A stretch of 37,634 bases of DNA from Collinsella vaginalis (GCF_900176655.1 NZ_LT838843.1:899341-936974); one strand, 5' to 3'. Shown: positions 23,968 to 31,804, counted from the first letter of the stretch. Translations and numbers: made by a program. The notes: generated from the letters alone by a model not told the origin.

Positions 23968-25380
23968 GTGCCCCGTTTCCCAAATCCCATACGGTTCTCT
24001 CAGCACATGAACCCCACGAAGGTGCTCGGGTCCGCTCAGTTCGTGATGACGGTGCTCCTGGGCCTCTGCGTCCCCATGCTCTTCGCCCTCCTCGCATGGG
24101 ATATCGTCGCCGAGGTCCCCAACCCCGTGCCCGCCGTGGTGACCATCGCCGGCCTCGTGCTCCTGTGCTTCTTCTTCTCGTACGTCTTCGTCATCCCCGA
24201 CGACCTCACCTCGAGCGCCACGGACCGCACCCTGGCCATCGCCTCGAAGATCTTCGTCCATACCCGCAACGGCATGTCACCGGCGGTCGCGCTCGACACC
24301 TGCCAGATCATCCTCCCCGAGACCATGGCCTCGGCCATGTGCATCACAGACGGTAGCCAGGTCCTCGCGAGCTGGGGCGAGGGCTCCGATCGCTGCAAAC
24401 CGGGGCAGCCGGTCGTCCTGGAGAACACGCTGCGCGTGATCCGCACACAGCAGGTGAGCGTCTTCTCCCGCGAGGGCACCGAGGACCGCCGGTTCTTCCC
24501 GCACCTGGGAGCCGGGATCGCCGCACCGCTCATCGTCCGGGGCACCTGCATGGGCACCATGGAGCTGTACTATCCACGCTTCAGCAACATCGACATGCGG
24601 CAGACGGCGCTCGCCACCGGTTTCGCCGACCTGATCTCAACCCAGTTGGCTAGCTTCGAGCTCGAGCGCCAGTCGGAGGCGTCCGCCCGCGTCGAGCTGC
24701 GCGCCCTGCAGTCCCAGGTCGACCCCCACTTCCTGTTCAACACCATCGGCACCATCGTCTCGCTCGTGCGCACGGAGCCCGAGAAGGCGCGCTCGCTGCT
24801 GATCGACTTCTCGAACTATTATCGGCAGACCCTCTCGAGCTCCGAGGACCTCACCACCTTGGAGCACGAGATCGAGCAGGGGGTCCGCTACATCAACCTC
24901 ATGCAGGCCCGCTACGGGGAGGCGCGCCTGCGCGTGCGAGCAGAGATGGACGAGGAGGCTATGGCCCGCCTGGTGCCGCCCTTCATCCTCCAGCCGCTGC
25001 TCGAGAACTGCATCAAGCACGCGATGCGCGAGGCTGATCCGCTGACGATCGACATCTCCTCGCGCGTGACGGACCGCGGTGTCGAGATCAAGGTCGCAGA
25101 CGACGGCATCGGGATGAGCAAGGAGGTGCTCGAGCGGGCGCTCGAGCCGCGCGAGGCCGCCATCGACGAACCCGAGACCGTCACGGCCGACGGGTCGATC
25201 AAGCGCGGCGCCGGCCTCGCGCTCTCCAACGTCCTCATGCGGATTCACCTCTTCTTCGGTGTGGAGTCGGGCATTCGCATCGAGTCCGTCGAGGGCGTTG
25301 GGACCTGTGTGACCGTCGAGCTCGTGGGGGAACCGCACGAACCGACGCAGACCGCCCCGCCGTTGACCCAGGCGGCCTGA
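23968..25380 (+). CDS. LytS/YehU-type sensor histidine kinase
   Basis: This ~470-aa membrane sensor has two N-terminal hydrophobic segments (about 22-45 and 55-77), a GAF-like cytoplasmic domain (about 95-230), then a His_kinase (LytS-type) domain with Q-V-D-P-H-F-L-F-N-T (predicted phosphorylated His254) and a HATPase domain with L-L-E-N-C-I-K-H-A and A-D-D-G-I-G-M. The protein is shorter than LytS with its five or six helices and closer to GAF-bearing relatives such as YpdA/YehU. The GTG at 23968 follows AAGGAGG with short spacing; an ATG at 24007 is an alternative. The response regulator gene follows at 25489. The signal sensed is unknown. Confidence 0.87.
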   Translation: MPRFPNPIRFSQHMNPTKVLGSAQFVMTVLLGLCVPMLFALLAWDIVAEVPNPVPAVVTIAGLVLLCFFFSYVFVIPDDLTSSATDRTLAIASKIFVHTRNGMSPAVALDTCQIILPETMASAMCITDGSQVLASWGEGSDRCKPGQPVVLENTLRVIRTQQVSVFSREGTEDRRFFPHLGAGIAAPLIVRGTCMGTMELYYPRFSNIDMRQTALATGFADLISTQLASFELERQSEASARVELRALQSQVDPHFLFNTIGTIVSLVRTEPEKARSLLIDFSNYYRQTLSSSEDLTTLEHEIEQGVRYINLMQARYGEARLRVRAEMDEEAMARLVPPFILQPLLENCIKHAMREADPLTIDISSRVTDRGVEIKVADDGIGMSKEVLERALEPREAAIDEPETVTADGSIKRGAGLALSNVLMRIHLFFGVESGIRIESVEGVGTCVTVELVGEPHEPTQTAPPLTQAA

Positions 25381-25410
25381 GGGGTGCGGCGGCTCTAAAG
25401 CGTGAAGAGG

Positions 25411-25470
25411 TTCCCGGAAGCCTCCGACATCCGGGAATCGAGAGGGATGCATGCGCCGGTGCATACCGGC
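25411..25470 (+). repeat. Two hairpins between the kinase and regulator genes
   Basis: TTCCCGGA/TCCGGGAA (25411-25437, 11-nt loop) and GCCGGT-GCAT-ACCGGC (25455-25470) lie in the 108-bp gap. Neither has a T-run. They may set relative expression of the kinase and the regulator. Confidence 0.45.
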
Positions 25471-25488
25471 CCGAGGGGGAGGGATCAC

Positions 25489-26226
25489 GTGACCCAACAA
25501 CTTCTGAGCGCGCTCATCGTCGATGACGAGCCGCCTATCCGCGCGGAGCTCCGCTACCTGCTCGAGCAAGACAGCCGCGTCGGCACGGTTTCCGAGGCCG
25601 GAAACGGAACTGAGGCTGTCGAGCGCATCCTCGCCGATCGCCCGGATGCGATCTTCCTCGACATCCAGATGCCCGGGATGAGCGGCATCAAGCTTGCGGA
25701 GACCCTGAAGAACCTGAAGACGCCCCCGGCCGTCGTCTTCGTGACGGCCTTCTCCGAGCACGCCGCCACGGCGTTCGAGCTGGACGCGGTCGACTACGTG
25801 ATGAAGCCCGTCGAGACGAACCGCCTGTCCAAGGCGCTCGACAAGATCACCGCGAAGCTCTCGAGCGGCAGGCCTGGCACCGGTGTCGAGCGCACACACC
25901 GCCTTGCGGTCGAGCGCGGTGGCTCGCGTGCCTTCATCCCGGTGAGCGACATCTGCTACATCGAGGCCCGCGCCGACTATTCGCAGGTGATTTGCCCGGG
26001 AGGGGAGTACCTGGTCAACGAGTCGATCTCCGAGCTCGAGCGCCGCCTCACCGAGGACGGTTTCATACGGGTGCACCGCAGCTACATCGTCAACGTGGAC
26101 GACGTCCACGACGTCGAGGTCTCGCGCGGTGGCCTCATCGAGCTCAGGCTCGACCGCGTCGACGCGAGCGTGCCGGTGTCCCGCCGCCGAGCGACGGAGG
26201 TGAAGGGCCGGTTGGGCATCGGGTGA
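25489..26226 (+). CDS. LytTR-family response regulator
   Basis: This 245-aa protein has a receiver domain (1-125) with the acidic pocket D-D-E-P and phosphoacceptor Asp58 in L-D-I-Q-M-P-G, V-T-A-F and V-M-K-P-V. A LytTR DNA-binding domain follows (about 140-245; I-C-Y-I-E-A-R, F-I-R-V-H-R-S-Y-I-V-N). It is the cognate partner of the LytS-type kinase upstream. I use the GTG at 25489, preceded by GAGGGA and matching the receiver start; an open frame to 25402 would add 29 residues lacking family character. Targets are not evident in the window; LytTR regulators often control neighbouring transporter genes or murein hydrolase genes. Confidence 0.9.
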   Translation: MTQQLLSALIVDDEPPIRAELRYLLEQDSRVGTVSEAGNGTEAVERILADRPDAIFLDIQMPGMSGIKLAETLKNLKTPPAVVFVTAFSEHAATAFELDAVDYVMKPVETNRLSKALDKITAKLSSGRPGTGVERTHRLAVERGGSRAFIPVSDICYIEARADYSQVICPGGEYLVNESISELERRLTEDGFIRVHRSYIVNVDDVHDVEVSRGGLIELRLDRVDASVPVSRRRATEVKGRLGIG

Positions 26227-26328
26227 GCGTGCATGGCCTGGCGCATGCCGGCATCCTCATGGGTATAAGGTGACGAGTTAAACCGAACCGCATCCCGGCG
26301 GCGACCCTGCCGCCTGAGAGGAGCCCCC

Positions 26329-27039
26329 ATGGATGATCAGCCGGCCTCACTCGACCTCACGCCGGTCGGCTCGATGCAGATCGAGTGCATCGAGAACGGC
26401 CCTATCCAGACGAACACCTATTTCGCCCTATCAGGCGGTGAGGCGGTCGTCATCGATCCCGCCTGGGATGGGGCGGAGCTCGCCCGGCAGTTCGCCCTGC
26501 GCCATCCCGGTGTTCCCATTCGCGCGCTCATCTGCACGCACGGCCATGCCGACCATGTGGGCGGGGTTGCGGGCATGCGCCGAGTGCTCGGTGCGGACAC
26601 CCCTTACCTGATCTCGCGCACGGATGCCGCCTTCGTTTCCGCGGCGATTCAACACATGAAGGAGAATTGGGGCTACGAGACCGAGGATCCCGGCGAGCCC
26701 ACACGCCTCCTGGGCGAGGGCGACGAGATCGCCTTCGGCGACGTGCGTCTCCAGGTCCTCAACGTCCCCGGTCACACGGCCGGCGGCATCGTGCTGTTCT
26801 GCGCGGCCACCACGGGCAACGTGGCGTTCGTGGGCGACACCCTCTTCCCGGGAGGTCACGGCCGAACCGATCTTGAAGGCGGCAGCGACGCGGAGATCAT
26901 GCGCTCCCTCGGCAAGATGGCCCATCTGATGCCGGACGACACCCTCTGCCTGATCGGACATGGCCCCACGACGACCATCGGCCAGGAGCGCGCGGAGAAC
27001 CTCTTCATGATACGGGGTCTGAGGCACTTCGAGCGCTGA
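26329..27039 (+). CDS. MBL-fold metallo-hydrolase (glyoxalase II-like)
   Basis: This 236-aa protein carries the metallo-beta-lactamase-fold zinc motif T-H-G-H-A-D-H (His71, His73, Asp75, His76), the later G-H-T-A-G-G histidine, G-D-T-L-F and the final G-H-G. Its start I-E-N-G-P-I-Q-T-N-T-Y is common to the glyoxalase II/YcbL group of hydrolases. It may be a thioesterase or persulfide-type enzyme; substrate is not determinable. The ATG at 26329 follows GAGAGGAG; Met at residue 16 is an alternative start. It lies 102 bp after the response regulator and may share its transcript. Confidence 0.85.
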   Translation: MDDQPASLDLTPVGSMQIECIENGPIQTNTYFALSGGEAVVIDPAWDGAELARQFALRHPGVPIRALICTHGHADHVGGVAGMRRVLGADTPYLISRTDAAFVSAAIQHMKENWGYETEDPGEPTRLLGEGDEIAFGDVRLQVLNVPGHTAGGIVLFCAATTGNVAFVGDTLFPGGHGRTDLEGGSDAEIMRSLGKMAHLMPDDTLCLIGHGPTTTIGQERAENLFMIRGLRHFER

Positions 27040-27210
27040 CGGCGCACTGCAAGAGGCCTGCGATCCACCTGCTGCGCTGATGTCGCGGGAGGGGAGAACG
27101 GGGAGTCTTTGCGCAGAGGTTATGAGATTCACGCTGAGGGCCGGTCCGGTCCGATGCGAGCCCGCGCTCTCGATCAGATCCTGAAAGCTGATCTGTTCCT
27201 GACGTTTTCC

Positions 27211-27277
27211 CACGATGGCGCTATCGGGCCAGCGGGTATATACCATCGTGCTAAGATAAGGCCGTTTTCATAAACGG
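27211..27277 (+). promoter_or_regulatory. Probable fba promoter with operator-like inverted repeat
   Basis: An extended -10 element TG-C-TAAGAT spans 27249-27257. CACGATGG (27211-27218) and CCATCGTG (27243-27250) are perfect 8-bp inverted half-sites with centres 32 bp apart, and the second overlaps the promoter. A small hairpin CCGTTT-TCAT-AAACGG (27262-27277) would lie in the leader just ahead of the RBS GGAGG. All seen by eye; function inferred. Confidence 0.45.
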
Positions 27278-27296
27278 GTGAACATGGAGGTTCACG

Positions 27297-28163
27297 ATGC
27301 TCGTAAACGCAGCTGACATGCTCAAGCAGGCCGAGGCCGGCAAGTACGCCCTCGGTGCGTTCAACACCAACAACCTGGAGTGGACGCTCGCCATCTTCCA
27401 GGCCGCTGAGGAAGCCAAGTCCCCGCTCATCATCCAGTGCACCGCCGGTGCCGCCAAGTGGATGGGCGGTTTCAAGGTCTGCGCCGATATGGTGAAGGCC
27501 GCCGCTGAGGCCACCGGGCTCTCCGTGCCCGTGGCGCTCCACCTCGATCACGGCAACTTCGAGGATTGCCATACCGCTATCGAGGCCGGTTTCACCTCGG
27601 TCATGTACGACGGCTCCCACGAGGAGACCTTCGATCTCAACCTCGAGCGCACCGCTGAGATCGTCAAGCTCGCCCACGCCAAGGGCATCTCGGTCGAGGC
27701 CGAGGTCGGCGGCATCGGCGGCACCGAGGATGGCGTCACCTCCAACGGTGAGCTCGCAGATCCCGAGCAGTGCCGTCAGATCGCCGAGCTGGGCGTTGAC
27801 TTCCTGGCTTGCGGCATCGGCAACATCCACGGCGTGTACCCCGAGGATTGGGCCGGCCTCTCCTTCGAGCGCCTCGGCGAGATCAAGGCCCTGACGGGTG
27901 ATCTCCCGCTCGTGCTCCATGGCGGCTCGGGCATCCCGGTGGACCAGATCCAGAAGGCCATCAGCCTGGGCGTGTCGAAGATCAACGTGAACACCGATCT
28001 CCAGCTCGTCTTCGCGGCCGCCACGCGTGAGTACGTCGAGGCCGGCAAGGACCAGCAGGGCAAGGGCTTCGACCCCCGCAAGCTCCTGAAGCCGGGCCGC
28101 GACGCCATCGTCGCCCGCACGAAGGAGCTCATGGAGGAGTTCGGCTCCGTCAACAAGGCGTAA
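27297..28163 (+). CDS. fba: Class II fructose-bisphosphate aldolase
   Basis: This 288-aa enzyme splits fructose 1,6-bisphosphate to DHAP and glyceraldehyde 3-phosphate in glycolysis. Class II (Zn-dependent) marks are H-L-D-H-G (His82, Asp84, His85), Y-D-G-S-H-E, the glutamate-containing E-A-E-V-G-G-I-G-G-T-E-D loop, the zinc histidines in G-N-I-H-G-V-Y and L-H-G-G-S-G, and I-N-V-N-T-D for phosphate binding. Length fits the short class II type shared with tagatose-bisphosphate aldolases (GatY/KbaY). I prefer Fba because it stands alone with housekeeping-like codon bias and no tagatose genes around it. A terminator follows. Confidence 0.92.
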   Translation: MLVNAADMLKQAEAGKYALGAFNTNNLEWTLAIFQAAEEAKSPLIIQCTAGAAKWMGGFKVCADMVKAAAEATGLSVPVALHLDHGNFEDCHTAIEAGFTSVMYDGSHEETFDLNLERTAEIVKLAHAKGISVEAEVGGIGGTEDGVTSNGELADPEQCRQIAELGVDFLACGIGNIHGVYPEDWAGLSFERLGEIKALTGDLPLVLHGGSGIPVDQIQKAISLGVSKINVNTDLQLVFAAATREYVEAGKDQQGKGFDPRKLLKPGRDAIVARTKELMEEFGSVNKA

Positions 28164-28194
28164 GAGCGCCTGTATTCCGCACGTTTGTGCCCCG

Positions 28195-28249
28195 GCCCGT
28201 CGGCGGCGCCTCCCTTGCACCCAGGGGAAGCGCAGCCGGCGGGCTTTTT
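28195..28249 (+). terminator. Rho-independent terminator after fba
   Basis: GCCCGTCGGCGGCGC (28195-28209) pairs with GCGCAGCCGGCGGGC (28230-28244), followed by TTTTT. The stem has one wobble and one mismatch. Confidence 0.8.
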
Positions 28250-28340
28250 GTCGGGAAGGGTCAGCCGCTAGGTCCTCAGGAGGAGCTTTCAGTTCGACAG
28301 GGTGCCTGCGAGCAGATTCCGCCCGCACGGGAGGCACCGG

Positions 28341-28389
28341 CTATACGTCCCATGTGCCCGGCGGCGGTCGTGGTACTATACGTCCCATG
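28341..28389 (+). repeat. 14-bp direct repeat flanking the tRNA-Leu 5' end
   Basis: CTATACGTCCCATG occurs at 28341-28354 and 28376-28389, 35 bp apart; the second copy runs into the first base of the tRNA. TACTAT at 28374-28379 could be the tRNA promoter -10, but it lies close to the mature 5' end. Confidence 0.6.
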
Positions 28390-28474
28390 CCCGAGTGGCG
28401 GAATGGCAGACGCAGGGGACTCAAAATCCTCCGCCGGCGACGGCGTGTGAGTTCGAATCTCACCTCGGGCACCA
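28389..28474 (+). tRNA. tRNA-Leu (anticodon CAA)
   Basis: The acceptor arms GCCCGAG and CTCGGGC pair perfectly, followed by discriminator A and an encoded CCA (28472-28474). The anticodon loop C-T-C-A-A-A-A gives anticodon CAA, reading UUG. A long variable arm typical of class II tRNA-Leu (CCGCCGGCGACGGCG region) and a T-arm with GTTCGAATC are present. Total 86 nt. Confidence 0.95.
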
Positions 28475-28818
28475 CGGCACTTAGCGCGCTCCTTGCGCGT
28501 TCCCAAGGGGACCTGCGCCGCGCGCCGGACCGCATGCGGTCCTCCCACAGCGCTTCACAGCATTGGCCATACCGATGTGAACCAAAACCATGCAGAAGCC
28601 ATGGAGCCCCTCTTATTTGTGTTATCATATATACCGCGCTGCTTCTGCAGCGGCCAAGCGGGATCTGCGGATCCCCACCTTTCGGCGCCACACGGTAGCT
28701 GTCTGGTCACACAACAGAAGATCTCGCAAGGCAATCATCCTTGCAGCTTCCCAGTCTGTGAACCCGGATGCCGCCTGTGGCTCCGGGTTTTGTTGTACAG
28801 GGTGTTTTGAACGGAGGT
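28475..28818 (+). promoter_or_regulatory. infC operon leader with attenuator-like hairpin
   Basis: This 344-bp region separates the tRNA from infC. TGTTATCAT at 28620-28628 looks like an extended -10 promoter. Further down, AACCCGGA (28761-28768) pairs with TCCGGGTT (28782-28789), followed by TTTTGTTG, which is a terminator-like hairpin about 25 nt before the infC RBS. Leader attenuation of infC-rpmI-rplT is known in several bacteria, often by ribosomal protein L20, though I see no clear L20-site mimic here. Frames through this region are antisense or in-frame extensions. Confidence 0.55.
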
Positions 28819-29391
28819 ATGGACATAGCTAAGTCTGACGACACCCGCATTAATGACGAGATCACGGCGACGCGTTGCCGCCTGATCGGCGTCGACGGCT
28901 CCCAGCTCGGCCTCTTCTCGATCCGCGATGCCCAGCGCATCGCCGACGATCAGGGTCTTGACCTGGTGGAGATCGCGCCGAATGCGGACCCCCCGGTTTG
29001 CAGGGTCATGGATTACGGCAAGTTCAAGTACCAGCAGGCCATGAAGGCCAAGCAGGCACGCAAGAACCAGTCGCGCGTCGAGGTCAAGGAGATGAAGTTC
29101 CGTCCCAAGATCGACGTCGGCGACTATGAGACCAAGAAGGGCCACGTGCTGCGCTTCCTCAAGAAGGGCGCGCGCGTGAAGATCACCATCATGTTCCGCG
29201 GCCGCGAGATGGCCCATCCGGAGCAGGGTCTCAACGTGCTTGAGCGCCTCGCGGAGGATCTCAAGCCCTTCGCCACGGTCGAGAGCGCCCCGAAGCTTGA
29301 GGGCCGTAACATGCTGATGCTCCTCGCCCCCATCAAGGGCGCGTTCGATACGGATGACGCCGGCGATGAGGACAGCGATAGCACGAAGTAA
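28819..29391 (+). CDS. infC: Translation initiation factor IF-3
   Basis: This ~190-aa protein matches IF-3: N-domain with R-I-N-D-E-I-T-A, R-L-I-G-V-D-G-S-Q-L-G, the basic linker K-Y-Q-Q-A-M-K-A-K-Q-A-R-K-N-Q, and C-domain V-K-E-M-K-F-R-P-K-I-D-V-G-D-Y. IF-3 binds the 30S subunit and checks the start codon. An acidic tail (D-D-A-G-D-E-D-S-D) is extra. The ATG at 28819 is only 1 nt after GGAGG (28813-28817), too close for normal use. The in-frame ATA at 28825 has ideal 7-nt spacing and may be the real start, as infC commonly uses non-canonical AUN starts. First gene of infC-rpmI-rplT. Confidence 0.95.
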   Translation: MDIAKSDDTRINDEITATRCRLIGVDGSQLGLFSIRDAQRIADDQGLDLVEIAPNADPPVCRVMDYGKFKYQQAMKAKQARKNQSRVEVKEMKFRPKIDVGDYETKKGHVLRFLKKGARVKITIMFRGREMAHPEQGLNVLERLAEDLKPFATVESAPKLEGRNMLMLLAPIKGAFDTDDAGDEDSDSTK

Positions 29392-29415
29392 ATACAGGAA
29401 TTGAAGGAGAGTTTC

Positions 29416-29613
29416 ATGCCCAAGATGAAGTCGCACAGCGGCACCAAGAAGCGTTTCCGCCGCACCGGCACCGGCAAGCTCATGCGTGCCAAGGCGTTCA
29501 AGAGCCATATCCTCACCAAGAAGACCACGAAGCGCAAGCGCAATTTCCGTCAGGAGGGCGAGATCGCCGCAGCCGATAAGAAGGTCGTCACCGCCCGCCT
29601 CGCCGGCCGCTAA
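29416..29613 (+). CDS. rpmI: 50S ribosomal protein L35
   Basis: This 65-aa very basic protein has the L35 start [14 protein letters not shown] and the central K-R-K-R-N-F-R stretch. It is a component of the large ribosomal subunit. The ATG at 29416 follows GAAGGAGAG; an upstream TTG would add five residues with no support. It lies between infC and rplT as in most bacteria. Confidence 0.97.
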   Translation: MPKMKSHSGTKKRFRRTGTGKLMRAKAFKSHILTKKTTKRKRNFRQEGEIAAADKKVVTARLAGR

Positions 29614-29658
29614 GCCGTCTTCCAAACCCACCTTTTCACGACTAGGAGTTGATCAGAT

Positions 29659-30018
29659 ATGGCACGTGTCAAGCGCGCAGTGAGCGCCAAGAAGAAGCGC
29701 CGCACAATCCTCAACCGCGCCAAGGGCTATTACGGTCAGGCGTCGCGCAGCTACAAGTACGCCAAGGAGCAGGTGCAGCACTCGCTCCAGTATCAGTACC
29801 GCGACCGTCGCAACAAGAAGCGCGAGATCCGCAGCCTGTGGATCACCCGCATCAACGCCGCCGCTCGCATGAACGAGATCTCCTATTCTCAGTTCATGCA
29901 CGGCCTCAAGCTCGCTGGCATCGAGCTCGACCGCAAGGTCCTCTCGCAGATGGCCTATGAGGACATCGAGTCCTTCAACGAGCTCGCCACCATCGCCAAG
30001 AAGGCCCTCGAGGGCTAA
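29659..30018 (+). CDS. rplT: 50S ribosomal protein L20
   Basis: This 119-aa protein is the usual L20 length and has its hallmarks: M-A-R-V-K-R-A-V, A-K-G-Y-Y-G, Y-R-D-R-R-N-K-K-R, L-W-I-T-R-I-N-A-A and D-R-K-V-L-S-Q-M-A. It is an early-binding large-subunit protein that in several bacteria also represses its own operon through the infC leader. The ATG at 29659 follows TAGGAG. A strong terminator follows. Confidence 0.97.
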   Translation: MARVKRAVSAKKKRRTILNRAKGYYGQASRSYKYAKEQVQHSLQYQYRDRRNKKREIRSLWITRINAAARMNEISYSQFMHGLKLAGIELDRKVLSQMAYEDIESFNELATIAKKALEG

Positions 30019-30044
30019 CTCTCGTTCAGCTATTTGCGATGTAG

Positions 30045-30074
30045 AAAGGGCACTGTATAGTGCCCTTTTCTTTT
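30045..30074 (+). terminator. Rho-independent terminator after rplT
   Basis: AAAGGGCACT, loop GTAT, AGTGCCCTTT (30045-30068), then TTCTTTT. A perfect 10-bp stem. It marks the left edge of the AT-richer island. Confidence 0.95.
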
Positions 30075-30223
30075 GCCCCGCGTGTCGGGCTTCCTTTTGT
30101 TGGGATCAACCTTGCAGTTTACCGATGCCACATATCTATGTGCAGTTTTGTTACCGCTCCGTATTATGGCGTGCGGTTGTTACCCATATTCCCATTTGGT
30201 TCCAATGTGAAAGTGCGTTCACG

Positions 30224-30262
30224 TGTTTATAAACAATACGAAATAGTATGTTATAAACATAC
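30224..30262 (+). promoter_or_regulatory. Two palindromic operator candidates before the first GntR gene
   Basis: TGTTTATAAACA (30224-30235) is a perfect 12-bp palindrome, and GTATGTT-ATA-AACATAC (30246-30262) is an inverted repeat with perfect 7-bp arms. Both resemble GntR-family operators (GT...AC half-sites) and share ATGTT/AACAT half-sites with the palindromes at 31973 and 33205. The second site lies 34 bp before the start of the regulator gene, fitting autoregulation. Confidence 0.6.
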
Positions 30263-30295
30263 CTTAGTGGATCGAGAATAGTGGAGGGAATTGCT

Positions 30296-31072
30296 GTGTT
30301 GTGTAGGAACAGTTCGTGCCCTCTGTATCTCCAGGTTGCGCAAGATCTGCAGACTCGCATCGAATCGGGTGAATTCGCCTCGTCTTCCATGCTTCCGTCT
30401 GAACAGGATCTTTGTGTGACATATTGTGTGAGTCGTACGACGGTTAGGCGTGCATTGAGTCTAATGGAGGAATATAACGTAATCTCGCCGCACCAAGGTA
30501 AAGGTATATATCTTCAGGAGCCCAAACTGCCCGATAGCCTTGCGTTTCCTCAGGGGTTTACCCAATACTGCATTGAGCATGATATTCCGATAGCCACTCA
30601 AATCCTTGTCCTTTGCCGGTCTATTCCAACTCCTTATGTTGCGCGACGGCTCCAACTCGCTCAAGGGGATGCCGCTGTATTCCTCAAGCGCCTCAGAACT
30701 CTCAAAAACGTTCCGGTGGCACTCGAACAGACTTGGCTACCGTTTGAGAGGTTCTCGTTTCTCCTGAATACGGGGCTTGAGATTGACTCGCTATATGAGA
30801 TGATCGAGCAACATACAGACATCCATATTCGGGGTAACATCTCTCCCTCCATTGTCTTGAAGTCGGAGCTTGCGTTGGCAGATGATGCCGAGTTGTTGCA
30901 ACTTGCCATGCCTGCTGCCGTGTTTGTTGCGGATGAAATCGTCAATTCGACAACGGGATCGCCGATACTCTTCACCCGCCGTATCTTACGAGGTGATTGC
31001 TCAAAGTACTATTTTTCGAATCGGGCAAACCAGCTGAGCATCCTGGCCGAACTTGTTCAAGACAAAAACTGA
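30296..31072 (+). CDS. GntR-family (HutC type, UTRA) transcriptional regulator 1
   Basis: This 258-aa regulator has an N-terminal winged helix-turn-helix (L-Y-L-Q-V-A-Q-D-L, L-P-S-E-Q-D-L, V-S-R-T-T-V-R-R-A-L) and a UTRA ligand domain from about residue 85 with V-P-V-A-L-E-Q-T-W-L and P-I-L-F-T-R-R. HutC-type GntR proteins usually sense a phosphorylated sugar or similar effector and repress the adjacent catabolic genes. The GTG at 30296 has GGAGGG 7 nt upstream; a GTG at 30281 would add five residues before the RBS and is unlikely. Base composition is clearly more AT-rich than genes to the left. A second GntR gene follows 30 bp later. Confidence 0.88.
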   Translation: MLCRNSSCPLYLQVAQDLQTRIESGEFASSSMLPSEQDLCVTYCVSRTTVRRALSLMEEYNVISPHQGKGIYLQEPKLPDSLAFPQGFTQYCIEHDIPIATQILVLCRSIPTPYVARRLQLAQGDAAVFLKRLRTLKNVPVALEQTWLPFERFSFLLNTGLEIDSLYEMIEQHTDIHIRGNISPSIVLKSELALADDAELLQLAMPAAVFVADEIVNSTTGSPILFTRRILRGDCSKYYFSNRANQLSILAELVQDKN

Positions 31073-31102
31073 TGTGCATTAGTTTGTAAAAGGAGGAATA
31101 CT

Positions 31103-31804
31103 GTGAACGCCAATAGCGCAATCCCACTATATAAGCAGATCGTAAGGTACTTGGATACCCAGATAAAAGCAGGTATCTATGGGCCGGGAGATAAACTTCC
31201 CACGGAGAATGAGTTAATGGAGAAGTTTGGGGTGAGTCGGATCACAGTTCGATCCGCTGTAAAGGAGCTAGAAGACGCTGGAATTGTTGTTCGAGTTCGA
31301 GCAAAGGGTACCTTTGTGTCATCGGATCGGGATATGTATGCCGCGGACGATCGCGAAAGCTTCAGCTGTTCGTGCCGGATGGCGGGAAAAGAGCCTTCCA
31401 CAAGGCTGCTATCTCTTGAGTGGGTGTATCCAAATCTACGCGACCGTAAGTTTTTTCATATCGAAGAAGACGAGAGTATTCTTAAAAGCAGACGCTTACG
31501 TTTCGTTGATGGCGAGCCAACGATGCTGGAGACAAATAGCTACGGGGCTTCTCTCGCATTTTTAGAGCACGAGAACCTAGAGGGGTCAATATTTGAAATC
31601 TTGAACGCACGATGCGTTGCATTGGGTAGTAATCTGCGAACCGTTGAGGTCTGCTATGCAACTAAACTTGAGTCGACACATCTTGGAGTCAAGGAGGGCT
31701 CAGCGCTATTGCTGTTTGTCGATAGATGGCATGACGAGTACGGTGAGCCGCTATTTATATCGAGACAGGTATACTGCACTGAGCGCCTCAAGTTTTACCT
31801 GTAA
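31103..31804 (+). CDS. GntR-family (HutC type, UTRA) transcriptional regulator 2
   Basis: This 233-aa regulator, paralogous in architecture to the one before it, has wHTH P-L-Y-K-Q-I-V-R-Y-L, L-P-T-E-N-E-L, V-S-R-I-T-V-R-S-A-V and the wing R-A-K-G-T-F-V, then a UTRA domain (about 80-230) with G-E-P-L-F-I-S-R-Q-V-Y. The GTG at 31103 follows AAAGGAGGA. Two tandem UTRA regulators in one sugar cluster suggest either two effectors or divided control of the two PTS transcripts. No HPr-phosphorylated PRD domain is present, unlike LevR-type regulators of mannose-family PTS operons. Confidence 0.88.
   Translation: MNANSAIPLYKQIVRYLDTQIKAGIYGPGDKLPTENELMEKFGVSRITVRSAVKELEDAGIVVRVRAKGTFVSSDRDMYAADDRESFSCSCRMAGKEPSTRLLSLEWVYPNLRDRKFFHIEEDESILKSRRLRFVDGEPTMLETNSYGASLAFLEHENLEGSIFEILNARCVALGSNLRTVEVCYATKLESTHLGVKEGSALLLFVDRWHDEYGEPLFISRQVYCTERLKFYL

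Noticed and set aside
24637..26109. 490-codon minus-strand frame opposite the two-component system
   Set aside because: The plus strand encodes well-conserved kinase and LytTR domains; the antisense product has no domain.
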